Positions 18,173 to 28,542 of a stretch of DNA of 64,000 bases are shown piece by piece. Source of the DNA: Stenotrophomonas cyclobalanopsidis (lineage in GTDB: Bacteria > Pseudomonadota > Gammaproteobacteria > Xanthomonadales > Xanthomonadaceae); assembly GCF_008710035.1 (NCBI RefSeq), contig NZ_VYKI01000010.1, positions 78,979-142,978 on the forward strand. The letters run 5' to 3'. Under the pieces are notes generated by a model. That model did not search any database, was not told the DNA's origin, and worked only from the letters and a program-made list of their open reading frames with translations. A program made the translations under genes and the position numbers. Every line of letters starts with the position of its first letter. Within the stretch, counting starts at the first letter, position 1.

Positions 18173-18303
18173 GGCGATACTCCTCGCCCGCGCCTTGGGA
18201 CAAGGACCGGCCCGCGCGGGCGCGCGGGTCGGTCAGGTCGGCAGCGGCGCCCTTGCGGAGCGCCGCCCGGGCCATGCCGGAGCATGGCCGCCATGGCACG
18301 GTC

Positions 18304-18795
18304 TTACTTGGCTTCGACGAAAATGTACTCGGCGCCGGTCGGCTGCACGGCAGCCTGCACGCGGGCGTTGTCAGCGGACTGGCCGATGAAGACGACGCGC
18401 ACGCCCTTCATCGAATCCGGCGAGACGTCCTTGAACACGGCCTGGATCATGTCAGCCATCTTGGCCGAGGCCGACGAACCGAAGGCCAGCATGTTGCCCG
18501 GCTGCACGCCACGGGCCACGGCCTGGGTCGCGCTTTCGGTCTGTCGCTCGTACTTGGCCTGGAAGTCCGGGTCCGATTCCGGCGAGAGGTAATACAGGAA
18601 CGGGCTGTTGGTGATGTTGCCCATGTTCTGGATCGCCACTTCCTGCAGGTACTTCTTCCAGCCTGCATCGTCTTCCTTGGCCGGAGCGACCAGGGCCTGC
18701 TTGGCGTCTTCGACCGGAGCGGCCTCTTCCTTCTTGCAGGCGGTGAAGGCCAGGGCAAACGAAGCGATCAGCATCGCGCGCATGGTGGTGTTCAT
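18304..18795 (-). CDS. Uncharacterised lipoprotein
   Basis: 163 residues. Signal peptide with lipobox FTAC (Cys20), then a short acidic linker and a globular part with AIQNMGNITNSPFLYYL, a GNMLAFGSSASAKMADMI segment and a final VRVVFIGQSADNARVQ...YIFVEAK that looks like a beta-alpha-beta unit. I recognise no named family. Same strand as coaD upstream and the ferredoxin downstream, with gaps of 78 and 131 bp. Outer-membrane or inner-membrane sorting cannot be fixed; position +2 is Lys. Confidence 0.75.
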   Translation of the reverse strand: MNTTMRAMLIASFALAFTACKKEEAAPVEDAKQALVAPAKEDDAGWKKYLQEVAIQNMGNITNSPFLYYLSPESDPDFQAKYERQTESATQAVARGVQPGNMLAFGSSASAKMADMIQAVFKDVSPDSMKGVRVVFIGQSADNARVQAAVQPTGAEYIFVEAK

Positions 18796-18873
18796 GGGTT
18801 TCCTCCCGAGTGGTGCGTGTGGTTTACGTAATGGGGGTGCGTGGTACTACTGGCCCTGCCGCGCGGGCAGGAT

Positions 18874-19988
<1,115 letters not shown>

Positions 19989-20148
19989 CGGCTGCCTCGG
20001 TGGAGGGTATTCGGAAAATTCAGCATGGGCGGGATTGTAGTCGCCCGGGCGGCGCCTGGAACCCCGTAGTGTCGAACTTGCTCGGCTGAGTACAAACTCA
20101 ACAGCGGGCTTTCCAAGGGATGGAGGGGGTATCCGCCTCACAGCCAGG

Positions 20149-20694
20149 TCAAGCTCCCGCCAGGTCGATTCCATCGCTCTGGAACAGCCGCGCATTGACC
20201 AGGCTCTCGACGAACTCGGTCACTTCCCACAGGTCGTGCGGCTTGATCTTCGCCGGGGACCAGTACTGGCCATGGGCGATCCAGTGCCGAAGCTGGAATG
20301 CGCTGTTGATCCGGTCGTACTGGTGATGGGTCAGTACGCCCTGCTGCAGCCAAGCCTTGACGATATCGTCCATCAGCGCGGCCTTGTTGCGCTTGCGATT
20401 GAACAGTTTGGTGAGAACCTTGGACAGCCCATCCTTGAGATTCAAACGCTTTCTGCTTGCGTAATCCAAGCGGAAACATGCTTCCAGAAAAGCCAGCAGC
20501 GCCATCATGTCCCGGTGCTGCTGCACCTGCAGACATGCCGCGCGGAGCGTTTCCAGCTCCTTCCGTGACAGGTCGGCATTATCTGGATTCGATTCGGAGA
20601 AGTGCAGCCCGATGGCGGCATGGGCGGTCACGTGATGGCCCATCACCTGCATGTAATTGGGAACATCCGGATTAACGACGAATGGAGTGGCCAC
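20149..20694 (-). CDS. HEPN-like protein (putative RNase) of a two-gene module
   Basis: About 181 residues from GTG 20694; ATG 20652 is an alternative. Almost entirely alpha-helical, with a basic stretch (KLFNRKRNK). Near the C-terminus is FQLRHWIAHGQYW, containing R136-x4-H141. This fits the RX4-6H signature of HEPN ribonucleases, with the usual hydrophobic and Gly context (IAHG). HEPN proteins commonly act as toxins or defence effectors. It overlaps the upstream gene by 23 bp, so the two are coupled. Both genes have lower GC and more varied codons than their neighbours rsmD and htpG, which suggests transfer. The HEPN call is motif-based; activity is inference. Confidence 0.6.
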   Translation of the reverse strand: MATPFVVNPDVPNYMQVMGHHVTAHAAIGLHFSESNPDNADLSRKELETLRAACLQVQQHRDMMALLAFLEACFRLDYASRKRLNLKDGLSKVLTKLFNRKRNKAALMDDIVKAWLQQGVLTHHQYDRINSAFQLRHWIAHGQYWSPAKIKPHDLWEVTEFVESLVNARLFQSDGIDLAGA

Positions 20695-21241
20695 GGGTGA
20701 CTTCCATGATGGCCGACTGCAGGGACTCGGCATCAAGCCTGCGATAGCGGATCCGGGGTGGTGAGGTGGACACTTTCCAGACGTATGCGGCCAAATCTGT
20801 CGGTTTCGAATATCTATCGGAGGGAGCCTCTTCGGAGGAGGTCCACCCAAAAAGCATCGGTTCCTCTGCGTCCGGCAAGGTCAGTACGAAGCGGACGTTC
20901 CCATTCAGCCCCACCAGGTCCACCCTTCCGGGCGACCCAAGCAGGATCGTTCCTATGGGAACGAAGCGGACGCTGCTGCCTCCCAGGTCGATGCTCAAAC
21001 CCGGCGCCTGATAGCTGCCGAGCCTCTCTTCACGAAGTTCCAAGCTGAACACAGTGATCTTCATGGCGCCGCTTTCAATGTACGCAGAAAGGATCTCCTG
21101 GACCCTCGTGTACAGAAGCTCGATCTTCTCCAGCCATTGGTTCCTGCGCTCGGTCAGGTTGCCACTGCCGGACCGCGCTGCATTCTGCTCCTTCAGGAAG
21201 TGATCGAAATCCAGATGCCTTGCCATTGGGAAGATCGCCAT
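20672..21241 (-). CDS. Unknown partner protein upstream of the HEPN-like gene
   Basis: 189 residues from ATG 21241, with GGAG 7 nt upstream. The N-terminal half is helical (LTERRNQWLEKIELLYTRVQ). The C-terminal half is beta-rich, with alternating strands around GSYQAPGLSIDLGGSSVRFV and PIGTILLGSPGRVDLVG, then YVWKVSTSPPRIRYRRLDAE. No family recognised; no nucleotidyltransferase GSxxxD motif typical of MNT antitoxins. By position it could be an antitoxin, sensor or regulator of the HEPN-like protein. Lower GC than flanking genes. Real gene: frame fully open, good ribosome-binding site and overlap with a partner. Confidence 0.65.
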   Translation of the reverse strand: MAIFPMARHLDFDHFLKEQNAARSGSGNLTERRNQWLEKIELLYTRVQEILSAYIESGAMKITVFSLELREERLGSYQAPGLSIDLGGSSVRFVPIGTILLGSPGRVDLVGLNGNVRFVLTLPDAEEPMLFGWTSSEEAPSDRYSKPTDLAAYVWKVSTSPPRIRYRRLDAESLQSAIMEVTRGHSIRR

Positions 21242-21475
21242 GGATGCGCTCCGGGAATTGTGTCACGACCGTGCACGACTTTGCGGGGTCACACAAGAGT
21301 GTGAAGGCGACATATCGGGCATTTTCCCGCGATGCCTTCTCTGCGAGCGTAATGCCCAGCCATCGCCTACGAACTGGGTAGTACTCGCCGGGCTATTGCC
21401 AACCCGCCGACATGGCAGAAGCGACCCAGCGCGAGGTTCCAGTGGAAAGCAGAGCCCCCCTTGCCCGACCCACCC

Positions 21476-21501
21476 CTTGATTTCGGGACAATCAGCCATA
21501 C
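21476..21501 (+). promoter_or_regulatory. Possible heat-shock (sigma-32) promoter of htpG
   Basis: CTTGATT (21476-21482), 13 bp, then CCATAC (21496-21501) partly fits the sigma-32 pattern CTTGAAA-N13/14-CCCCATNT, 53 bp ahead of the htpG start. Expected from htpG regulation in other bacteria; the match is imperfect. The rest of the 312-bp gap 21242-21553 shows no other feature I can support. Confidence 0.35.
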
Positions 21502-21553
21502 CCCTTGGCCAGGCCGCACGCGCTGGCGCGGCATTGCACACGGAGCCCTATCG

Positions 21554-23440
21554 ATGACCGAGACCCCCCAGACCGAAACCCTTGGCTTCCAGACCGAGGT
21601 CAAGCAGCTGCTGCAGCTGATGATCCACTCGCTGTATTCCAACAAGGAGATCTTCCTCCGCGAGCTGGTCTCCAACGCCGCCGACGCCGCCGACAAGCTG
21701 CGCTTCGAAGCCCTGACCCAGCCTGCCCTGCTGGAAGGCGACAGCGAACTGCGCGTGCGCGTCAGCTTCGACGCCACCGCCCACACCATCACCATCGAAG
21801 ACAACGGCATCGGCATGAGCCGCGCCGAAGCCATCGCCCACCTCGGCACGATCGCCAAATCCGGCACCGGCGACTTCCTGCGCCAGCTGTCCGGCGACCA
21901 GAAGAAGGATTCGCAGCTGATCGGCCAGTTCGGCGTCGGCTTCTACAGCGCCTTCATCGTCGCCGACGAAGTGGAAGTGACCTCGCGCCGCGCCGGCCTG
22001 GCTGCCGCCGAGGGCGTGCGCTGGACCTCGCGTGGCGAAGGCGATTTCGACGTGGCCACCATCGACAAGGCCGAGCGCGGCACCTGCATCGTCCTGCACC
22101 TGAAGGACGGCGAGCACGACTTCGCCGATGGCTGGCGCCTGCGCAGCATCCTCAAGAAGTACTCCGACCACATCGGCCTGCCGATCCAGATGCCGAAGGA
22201 AGGCGACGACGCCGCCGGCGAGTGGGAAACCGTCAACCGTGCCAGCGCGCTTTGGACCCGCCCGCGCACCGAGATCAGCGACGCCGAGTACACCGAGTTC
22301 TACAAGCACGTCGCGCACGATCACAGCGATCCGCTGGCGTGGAGCCACAACAAGGTCGAAGGCAAGCTCGAGTACACCTCGCTGCTGTACCTGCCCGGCC
22401 GCGCGCCGTTCGACCTGTACCACCGCGACGCGCCGAAGGGCCTGAAGCTGTACGTGCAGCGCGTGTTCGTGATGGACCAGGCCGAGCAGTTCCTGCCGCT
22501 GTACCTGCGCTTCATCAAGGGCGTGGTCGATTCCAACGATCTGTCGCTGAACGTCTCGCGCGAGATCCTGCAGTCCGGCCCGGTCATCGATTCGATGAAG
22601 GCCGCGCTGACCAAGCGCTCGCTGGACATGCTGGAAAAGCTGGCCGCCGACAAGCCGGAGCAGTACGCCACGTTCTGGAAGGAATTTGGCCAGGTGCTGA
22701 AGGAAGGCCCGGCCGAGGACTACAACAACCGCGAGAAGGTGGCCGGCCTGCTGCGCTTCGCCTCCACCCGTGGCGAGGCCGATGCACAGAGCGTGTCGCT
22801 GGCTGACTACATCGGCCGCATGGCCGAGGGCCAGGACAGGATCTATTACCTGACCGGCGAGAGCTACAGCCAGGTGCGCAACAGCCCGCACCTGGAAGTG
22901 TTCCGCAAGAAGGGCGTGGAAGTGCTGCTGCTGACCGATCGCATCGACGAGTGGCTGATGGGCTACCTGACCGATTTCGACGGCAAGGGCTTCGTCGATA
23001 TCGCCCGTGGCGACCTCGACCTGGGCGCGCTGGAAAGCGAAGCCGACAAGCAGGAACAGGAAGCGGCAGCAAAGGACAAGCAGGGCCTGGTCGAGCGCCT
23101 GAAGTCGGTGCTGGGCGATGACGTGGCCGAAGTGCGCGTTTCGCACCGCCTGACCGATTCGCCGGCGGTGCTGGCCATCGGCGAACAGGACCTCGGCCTG
23201 CAGATGCGCCAGATCCTGGAAGCCAGCGGGCAGAAGGTGCCGGAGAGCAAGCCGGTGCTGGAGATCAACCCGGGCCACCCGCTGATCGCCAAGCTCGATG
23301 CCGAAGCCGATGGCTCGCGCTTCGACGACCTGGGCCGGGTGCTGTTCGACCAGGCCGCGCTGGCCGCCGGTGACAGCCTGAAGGATCCGGGTGCGTACGT
23401 GGCGCGCCTGAACAAGCTGCTGCTGGAGCTGTCGGCCTGA
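21554..23440 (+). CDS. htpG: Molecular chaperone HtpG (bacterial Hsp90)
   Basis: 628 residues from ATG 21554. The N-terminal GHKL ATPase domain has [19 protein letters not shown], the Asp motif IEDNGIGM and [11 protein letters not shown]. The middle domain contains [10 protein letters not shown] and the catalytic-loop Arg region [10 protein letters not shown]. The C-terminal dimerisation domain ends in [13 protein letters not shown]-driven chaperone for stress-damaged client proteins in the cytosol. Stands alone; the gene begins the standard-GC region after the HEPN pocket. Confidence 0.97.
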   Translation: MTETPQTETLGFQTEVKQLLQLMIHSLYSNKEIFLRELVSNAADAADKLRFEALTQPALLEGDSELRVRVSFDATAHTITIEDNGIGMSRAEAIAHLGTIAKSGTGDFLRQLSGDQKKDSQLIGQFGVGFYSAFIVADEVEVTSRRAGLAAAEGVRWTSRGEGDFDVATIDKAERGTCIVLHLKDGEHDFADGWRLRSILKKYSDHIGLPIQMPKEGDDAAGEWETVNRASALWTRPRTEISDAEYTEFYKHVAHDHSDPLAWSHNKVEGKLEYTSLLYLPGRAPFDLYHRDAPKGLKLYVQRVFVMDQAEQFLPLYLRFIKGVVDSNDLSLNVSREILQSGPVIDSMKAALTKRSLDMLEKLAADKPEQYATFWKEFGQVLKEGPAEDYNNREKVAGLLRFASTRGEADAQSVSLADYIGRMAEGQDRIYYLTGESYSQVRNSPHLEVFRKKGVEVLLLTDRIDEWLMGYLTDFDGKGFVDIARGDLDLGALESEADKQEQEAAAKDKQGLVERLKSVLGDDVAEVRVSHRLTDSPAVLAIGEQDLGLQMRQILEASGQKVPESKPVLEINPGHPLIAKLDAEADGSRFDDLGRVLFDQAALAAGDSLKDPGAYVARLNKLLLELSA

Positions 23441-23453
23441 TTGATGGGGTGGG

Positions 23454-23583
23454 CGCCGGGCATGGCCCGGCGCTACCGGGTGATGCTTTGGTACATGCCA
23501 ACCTTGGTTGGCATTCCTGCTCTGGTAGATGCCAACCTTGGTTGGCGCTTCAAAGGCGTGTCAACCAAGGTTGACACCCACCA
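23454..23583. repeat. Group of four SMAG-type palindromes, three stem classes
   Basis: CGCCGGGC type at 23454-23476; GTACATGCCAACC...GGTTGGCAT from 23491; GTAGATGCCAACC...GGTTGGC from 23526; and GTGTCAACC...GGTTGACAC from about 23559 to 23583. They fill the gap between the convergent htpG and rod-like genes. Confidence 0.8.
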
Positions 23584-23595
23584 AGGCCAGTCGTC

Positions 23596-23892
23596 TCAGG
23601 CGTTGCGATCCAGCAGCGAGCCCAGCATCTGGTCCTGGCGGCGGATCACCGTGGCGTTGGCGGCGAACGCCAGCACTTCGGCCCTGGCCGCCAGCAGGTC
23701 GCCCAGCGGCGCCGTCGAGTCCGGATCGGTGGCATTGACGGTGGTTTCCACCCCGCCCTGCTCCACCGGGCTGCGCTGCAACTGCAGACGCTGCGCGTTC
23801 GGCGTGGCGAGGTTGGCCACGTTGTGTGCGGCCACCTGCACGCCCTGCTGGGCCACACGCATTCCGGACAGCGCAGTTTCCATCACGTTCAT
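23596..23892 (-). CDS. Short protein with flagellar rod/hook N-terminal motif
   Basis: 98 residues from ATG 23892. The N-terminal part, MRVAQQGVQVAAHNVANLAT, matches the flagellar rod/hook family signature (AxxNxANxxTP). The C-terminal helix (VIRRQDQMLGSLL) resembles the end of FlgB/FlgC-type proteins. It is shorter than FlgB or FlgC, and no flagellar genes are near (htpG and ftsY flank it). It is probably an orphan paralogue; whether it enters a flagellum is unknown. Confidence 0.7.
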   Translation of the reverse strand: MNVMETALSGMRVAQQGVQVAAHNVANLATPNAQRLQLQRSPVEQGGVETTVNATDPDSTAPLGDLLAARAEVLAFAANATVIRRQDQMLGSLLDRNA

Positions 23893-24022
23893 CGGCGGTC
23901 TCCAGGCCACCCTGCGCAGCCCCTCGGACCGGTTAACGGCCGGACCTGCGCAACCTTGAGTCCACACCGGGTCAACGGGCCCGAGTGGTAGCATATCCCT
24001 CTGATTTCAGCGCCTTTTGCCA

Positions 24023-25333
24023 ATGCTCAGTTTTTTCCGCCGCAAGAAGCCCCAGGACGCCGCCACGCCGGACGTGCCCAAGACCCAGCATTACTCGACT
24101 GAGGAGTTGGCGGCGGCGTTCCCGTCCGCTGCCCCGGTCGAAGAAGCCCCGGCCGCCCCGATCGCCGCGCCGGCCAGCGTCGAGGCCGCCACGCCCGCGC
24201 CTGCGCCTGTCGTAGCGCCCGAGCCGCCGGTCGCCGCTGCGCCGCCGGCCCCGGCCCCGGCCCCGGAACGCGTCATTGCTCCGGAGGACTTCGAAGCCGA
24301 GGCCCTGGCTGCGGCCGCCGTGCTCGCGCCGCTGGCCCCGGTCACCCCGGCCGAAGCGCCGGCCACACCTGCCACGGACCTGCCGGTGCTGGTCGATGCA
24401 GCCCCGGCTCCGGCCGGCAAGCCCGGCTGGCGCGAGCGCCTGCGCAACAGCGTCATCGCCCGCAGCTTCGGCGGCCTGTTCTCGCGCAATCCCAAGCTCG
24501 ACGACGACCTGCTGGACGAGCTGGAAACCGCACTGATCACTGCCGACGTCGGCGTGGGCGCTACTACCGACCTGGTCGAGGGCCTGCGCAAGCGCATGAA
24601 GTCGCGCGAATTCGTCGATGCCAATGCGCTGCTCGCCGCGCTGCGCAGCGAACTGATCGCAATCCTGCAGCCGGTCGCCAAGCCGCTGGTGATCGACCGC
24701 AACGCCAAGCCCTTCGTGGTGCTCACCGTCGGCGTCAACGGCGTCGGCAAGACCACCACCATCGGCAAGCTGGCCAAGCGCTTCAAGGACGAGGGCCACA
24801 GCCTGATGCTGGCCGCCGGCGATACCTTCCGCGCCGCCGCCGTGGCCCAGCTGCAGGCCTGGGGTGAGCGCAACGGCGTGGCGGTGGTTGCCCAGGGGCA
24901 GAACGCCGACGCCGCTTCGGTGGCCTACGACGCCCTGCAGGCCGGCAAGGCTCGCGGCACCTCGGTGCTGATCGCCGATACCGCCGGTCGCCTGCATACC
25001 CAGTCCGGCCTGATGAACGAGCTGGGCAAGATCCGCCGCGTGCTCGGCAAGATCGACGAGACCGCTCCGCACGAAGTGCTGATGGTCATCGACGGCACTA
25101 CCGGCCAGAACGCGCTCTCGCAGCTGCGCCAGTTCAATGCCGCGGTGAAGGTAACCGGCCTGGTGGTGACCAAGCTGGACGGCACCGCCAAGGGTGGCGT
25201 GGTCTTTGCCCTGGCCCGCGAGTTCGGCATTCCGATCCGCTTTGCCGGCATCGGCGAGCGCCCGGAAGACCTGCGCGTGTTCGACCCGGAAGCCTTTGTC
25301 GACGCCCTGCTGCCTGAGGCGCTGGGCGCCTGA
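24023..25333 (+). CDS. ftsY: Signal recognition particle receptor FtsY
   Basis: 436 residues from ATG 24023. A basic start (FFRRKK) precedes a long Ala/Pro/Glu-rich acidic A domain (about 10-135). The N domain is next, then the GTPase G domain with the P-loop GVNGVGKTTTIGKLA, DTFRAAAVAQLQ, DTAGRLHT and TKLDGTAKGG. Docks SRP-ribosome complexes at the inner membrane for co-translational insertion. Tandem with mutY and yggX downstream, which it may be transcribed with. Confidence 0.97.
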   Translation: MLSFFRRKKPQDAATPDVPKTQHYSTEELAAAFPSAAPVEEAPAAPIAAPASVEAATPAPAPVVAPEPPVAAAPPAPAPAPERVIAPEDFEAEALAAAAVLAPLAPVTPAEAPATPATDLPVLVDAAPAPAGKPGWRERLRNSVIARSFGGLFSRNPKLDDDLLDELETALITADVGVGATTDLVEGLRKRMKSREFVDANALLAALRSELIAILQPVAKPLVIDRNAKPFVVLTVGVNGVGKTTTIGKLAKRFKDEGHSLMLAAGDTFRAAAVAQLQAWGERNGVAVVAQGQNADAASVAYDALQAGKARGTSVLIADTAGRLHTQSGLMNELGKIRRVLGKIDETAPHEVLMVIDGTTGQNALSQLRQFNAAVKVTGLVVTKLDGTAKGGVVFALAREFGIPIRFAGIGERPEDLRVFDPEAFVDALLPEALGA

Positions 25334-25343
25334 TACGCGGTTC

Positions 25344-25366
25344 AGCCACGCATGGCGTGGCTCTAC
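25344..25366. repeat. SMAG palindrome (GCCACGC stem)
   Basis: AGCCACGCATGGCGTGGCT plus CTAC in the 53-bp gap between ftsY and mutY, ending 20 bp before the mutY start; it may affect mRNA processing between the two. Confidence 0.8.
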
Positions 25367-25386
25367 TGCACTATCGCGGAACACCC

Positions 25387-26511
25387 ATGCCCCGCCAGCC
25401 GCACGCCAGCGCCGCAACCGACCCCGCAGACGGCTTCGTCGCCCGTCTGCTGCACTGGTTCGATGACCACGGCCGCCACGATCTGCCTTGGCAGCATCCG
25501 CGCAGCCCCTACCGGGTCTGGCTGTCGGAGATCATGCTGCAGCAGACCCAGGTGACCACGGTCATTCCGTATTTCCAGCGGTTCCTGCAGCACTTCCCGA
25601 CCCTGCCCGACCTGGCCGCCGCAAGCAACGACGCGGTGATGGCGCAGTGGGCCGGCCTCGGTTACTACGCCCGCGCCCGAAACCTGCACGCCGCGGCCAA
25701 GCGCTGCGTGGAGCTGCACGATGGCGACCTGCCGCGCGATTTCGATGCCCTGCACGCCCTACCCGGCGTCGGCCGCAGCACCGCTGGCGCGATCCTCAGC
25801 CAGGCCTGGAACGACCCGTTCGCGATCCTCGATGGCAACGTCAAGCGCGTGCTCAGCCGCTATCACGGCATCGAGGGCTTCCCCGGGCTTCCGGCCATAG
25901 AGAAACAGCTGTGGCCGCTGGCCGAAGCGCATGTAGCGCAGGTGCCGGCCGGGCGAATGGCCGATTACACCCAGGCGCAGATGGACCTGGGCGCAACCGT
26001 GTGCAGCCGTGCCAAGCCGGCCTGCGTGATCTGCCCGATGCAGGAAGACTGCGTGGCACGCCGCGAAGGCCGCACCGCCGACCTGCCCACGCCGAAACCC
26101 GGCAAGACCCTGCCCGAGCGCGAGGCCGTGGCCCTGTTGCTGCGCGACGCCCAGCAGCGCGTGCTGCTGCAGAAGCGCCCGGACACCGGTATCTGGGCGC
26201 AGCTGTGGACGCTGCCGCAGGCCGACGCTGGCAGCGACCTGCAGGACTGGTTCGACGCCCATGTCGACGGTTCGCTGGAAGAGGCCGAGGAACTGCCGGT
26301 GCTGCAGCACACGTTCAGCCACTATCGGCTGCAGCTGCAGGTACTGTCGCGGCAGGTGCGCGGCCTGCGCGTGGAGGAACCCGCGCTGCGCTGGGTCGCC
26401 GCTGATGAGCTTCCGGCGCTGGGCCTGCCCGCGCCGATCCGCAAGCTGCTGGACGGCACGCCGGTGAAGGCGCCGAAACGCAGAGCCACCAAACCCCGCA
26501 ACCACGAGTGA
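25387..26511 (+). CDS. mutY: A/G-specific adenine DNA glycosylase
   Basis: 374 residues from ATG 25387. Removes adenine mispaired with 8-oxoguanine or G. Catalytic Glu in [12 protein letters not shown], helix-hairpin-helix [13 protein letters not shown] with the catalytic Asp in [11 protein letters not shown]. The 4Fe-4S ligands are C-x6-C-x2-C-x5-C in [17 protein letters not shown]. The C-terminal MutT-like domain (about 240-355) recognises 8-oxoG. Followed after 5 bp by yggX, the conserved mutY-yggX pair. Confidence 0.97.
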   Translation: MPRQPHASAATDPADGFVARLLHWFDDHGRHDLPWQHPRSPYRVWLSEIMLQQTQVTTVIPYFQRFLQHFPTLPDLAAASNDAVMAQWAGLGYYARARNLHAAAKRCVELHDGDLPRDFDALHALPGVGRSTAGAILSQAWNDPFAILDGNVKRVLSRYHGIEGFPGLPAIEKQLWPLAEAHVAQVPAGRMADYTQAQMDLGATVCSRAKPACVICPMQEDCVARREGRTADLPTPKPGKTLPEREAVALLLRDAQQRVLLQKRPDTGIWAQLWTLPQADAGSDLQDWFDAHVDGSLEEAEELPVLQHTFSHYRLQLQVLSRQVRGLRVEEPALRWVAADELPALGLPAPIRKLLDGTPVKAPKRRATKPRNHE

Positions 26512-26516
26512 GTGCC

Positions 26517-26786
26517 ATGCCCCGATCCGTCTTCTGCCAGTACGAACAACGCGATGCCGAGGGCCTTGACTTCGTGCCCTACCCCGGTGACCTGGGCCAG
26601 CGCGTGTTCAACCACATCGGCAAGCACGCCTGGGCGGCCTGGCTGGCACACCAGACCATGCTGATCAACGAAAACCGCCTGTCGCCTCGCAAGCCGGAGC
26701 ACCGCGCGATGCTGGAAGCGGAGCTGGTCAAGTTCCTGTTCGAGAAAGACGCCGAAAAGCCGGCCGGCTTCACCCCCGAAGCCTGA
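26517..26786 (+). CDS. yggX: Iron-trafficking/oxidative damage protection protein YggX
   Basis: 89 residues from ATG 26517, which gives the family N-terminus ([19 protein letters not shown], with the conserved Cys). [20 protein letters not shown] and [19 protein letters not shown] are family blocks. Thought to protect Fe-S proteins and handle labile iron. Its operon with mutY, an Fe-S enzyme, is conserved in proteobacteria. Confidence 0.96.
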   Translation: MPRSVFCQYEQRDAEGLDFVPYPGDLGQRVFNHIGKHAWAAWLAHQTMLINENRLSPRKPEHRAMLEAELVKFLFEKDAEKPAGFTPEA

Positions 26787-26790
26787 GCCC

Positions 26791-26846
26791 GTAGCCCCGG
26801 GCCATGCCCGGCGACCAGATATCCGCCGGGCATGGCCCGGCGCTAC
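26791..26846. repeat. Facing pair of SMAG palindromes (CCGGGC stem)
   Basis: GTAG-headed copy at 26791-26815 and the opposite-oriented CGCCGGGC copy at 26824-26846, between convergent yggX and the DUF6491-like gene. Confidence 0.85.
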
Positions 26847-26850
26847 CCGA

Positions 26851-27297
26851 TTACTTCGCGGGTTCTTCGCGCTCCTGCACCTGCGCCTGGCGCATGTCCT
26901 TTTCCTGCGCGCGCAGCGATTTGACGTCCAGCTTGCGGATCGTCTTGATGAAGCACGGCAGGCGCGGGCCGCCGGTCGGGTCGCGTACGATCACCCTGTC
27001 GAACGGCGCGCTGACGCGGCCCATGTGGCTGGTCAGGCCGATGGCAGGCGCATACGAAAGATCCGGGCACGGCCCGGTCAGTTCCAGCAGGTAGGCTTCG
27101 CTGGGCTTGGTCCAGACCGCCAGCGCGCTGTCACCCAGCTCGGTCCAGCCATTGAGCGTGCCCAGGAACTGCATGTCCTTCTGCGCCGGACCGGCGTGGA
27201 CGCGGTACAGCTCCAGGCGGTCGGCACTGGTCAGGCCGGTGGTGGCGCAAGCGGCCAGCGCCAGGCACAGGCCGGCGATCAGCAAAGGGGTCTTCAT
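26851..27297 (-). CDS. DUF6491-like lipoprotein
   Basis: 148 residues from ATG 27297. Lipobox LAAC with Cys17. The mature part has RLELYRVHAGPAQKDMQFLG, AVWTKPSEAYLLELTGPCPD and LPCFIKTIRKLDVKSLRA. Two Cys (in GPCPDL and LPCFIK) may form a disulfide. It resembles the DUF6491 family of xanthomonad lipoproteins; no function is known. The 3' end abuts an SMAG pair. Confidence 0.75.
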   Translation of the reverse strand: MKTPLLIAGLCLALAACATTGLTSADRLELYRVHAGPAQKDMQFLGTLNGWTELGDSALAVWTKPSEAYLLELTGPCPDLSYAPAIGLTSHMGRVSAPFDRVIVRDPTGGPRLPCFIKTIRKLDVKSLRAQEKDMRQAQVQEREEPAK

Positions 27298-27396
27298 GGC
27301 GATCTCCAGCGGGGAACTGCGCACATCATGCGCCCGGCCTGGCAACGCCGGCGCAACGGCCGGCGGCCCGATTCAGCCGCCGGTCGGCGCGGCCCG

Positions 27397-27810
27397 GTAG
27401 GCGCCAACCTTGGTTGGCGAACGCTCTGCAAAAGCAGCCGACCAAGGTCGGCATCTACCAGAGCGAAGCCAGCCACCGCGTCTGGTAGTCGCCAACCTTG
27501 GTTGGCGAACGCCCTGCAAAAGCAGCCGACCAAGGTCGGCATCCACCAGAGCGAAGCCAGCCACCGCGTCTGGTAGTCGCCAACCTTGGTTGGCGAACGC
27601 CCTGCAAAAGCAGCCGACCAAGGTCGGCATCCACCAGAGCGAAGCCAGCCCCCGCGTCTGGTAGTCGCCAACCTTGGTTGGCGAACGCCCTGCAAAAGCA
27701 GCCGACCAAGGTCGGCATCTACCAGACCGAGGCCAGCCCCCGCGTCTGGTAGTCGCCAACCTTGGTTGGCGAACGCCCTGCAAAAGCAGCCGACCAAGGT
27801 CGGCATCTAC
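27397..27810. repeat. Tandem array of five 88-bp units, each with two SMAG-type palindromes
   Basis: GTAG heads at 27397, 27485, 27573, 27661 and 27749 give an exact 88-bp period. Each unit carries GCCAACCTTGGTTGGC, a short linker, then GCCGACCAAGGTCGGC followed by CTAC, so paired REPs (BIME-like). Units differ at only a few positions, and the last one is incomplete at its right end. The array fills the gap between the DUF6491-like gene and lolD, both on the minus strand. Confidence 0.92.
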
Positions 27811-27828
27811 CAGACCGAGGCCAGCGCC

Positions 27829-28542
27829 TCAGACGTCAGCGTGTGCCAGTGCGTGCAGGCGCCCTTCGCGCAGCTCCAGCACGCGGTCCAGGCGACGCGC
27901 GAGGCTGCGGTCGTGGGTCACCAGCACCAGGCTGGTGTGGCGGGCACGGTTGAGTTCCAGCATCAGCTCGAACACGGTGGCTGCGGTGCGGTCATCCAGG
28001 TTGCCGGTCGGCTCATCGCCGAGCACGCAGGCCGGATGGTTGACCAGCGCACGCGCCACGGCGGCACGCTGGCGCTCGCCACCGGACAGTTCGCCCGGCT
28101 TGTGGTCCAGGCGATGGCCCAGGCCCACCGCTTCCAGCAGCGCGGTCGCACGCTGGCTGGCTTCAGGCACGCCGGTACCGGCCAGCATCACCGGCATCAT
28201 CACGTTTTCCAGCGCGGTGAATTCCGGCAGCAGGTGGTGGAACTGGTATACGAAGCCCAGCGCCTGATTGCGCAGCAGGCCACGCGCAGTGTCCGACAAG
28301 GTCGACATGCGCTGGCCGGTGACGAACACCTCACCTGCGGTCGGCACATCCAGGCCACCCAGCAGGTGCAGCAGGGTACTCTTGCCGGCGCCGGAGGCAC
28401 CGATGATCGCCACCGTTTCGCCGGCATTGACCTTCAGGTCCAGCCTGTCGAACACCGGGGTCTGCATGCGGCCTTCGGCGTAGGTCTTGCCCAGGCCCTC
28501 GGCACGGATCACTTCATCGCCGCGGTTGACGACCTTATTCAT
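27829..28542 (-). CDS. lolD: Lipoprotein-releasing ABC transporter ATP-binding protein
   Basis: 237 residues. Walker [11 protein letters not shown]-loop [10 protein letters not shown], signature [15 protein letters not shown], Walker [13 protein letters not shown] and the H-loop VTHDRSLA. ATPase of the LolCDE complex that releases lipoproteins from the inner membrane to LolA. Its start overlaps the preceding lolC/E gene by 8 bp. Confidence 0.95.
   Translation of the reverse strand: MNKVVNRGDEVIRAEGLGKTYAEGRMQTPVFDRLDLKVNAGETVAIIGASGAGKSTLLHLLGGLDVPTAGEVFVTGQRMSTLSDTARGLLRNQALGFVYQFHHLLPEFTALENVMMPVMLAGTGVPEASQRATALLEAVGLGHRLDHKPGELSGGERQRAAVARALVNHPACVLGDEPTGNLDDRTAATVFELMLELNRARHTSLVLVTHDRSLARRLDRVLELREGRLHALAHADV

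Noticed and set aside
21240..21557. Plus-strand frame of 105 codons with several Cys before htpG
   Set aside because: It overlaps the htpG start in another frame, has no ribosome-binding site I can see and no recognisable domain; Cys spacing fits no zinc motif.
27397..27810. Regularly spaced palindromic repeats resembling a CRISPR array
   Set aside because: The whole 88-bp unit is repeated, including what would be spacers, and each unit contains two GTAG-type stems. There are no cas genes near. It is a tandem SMAG array.
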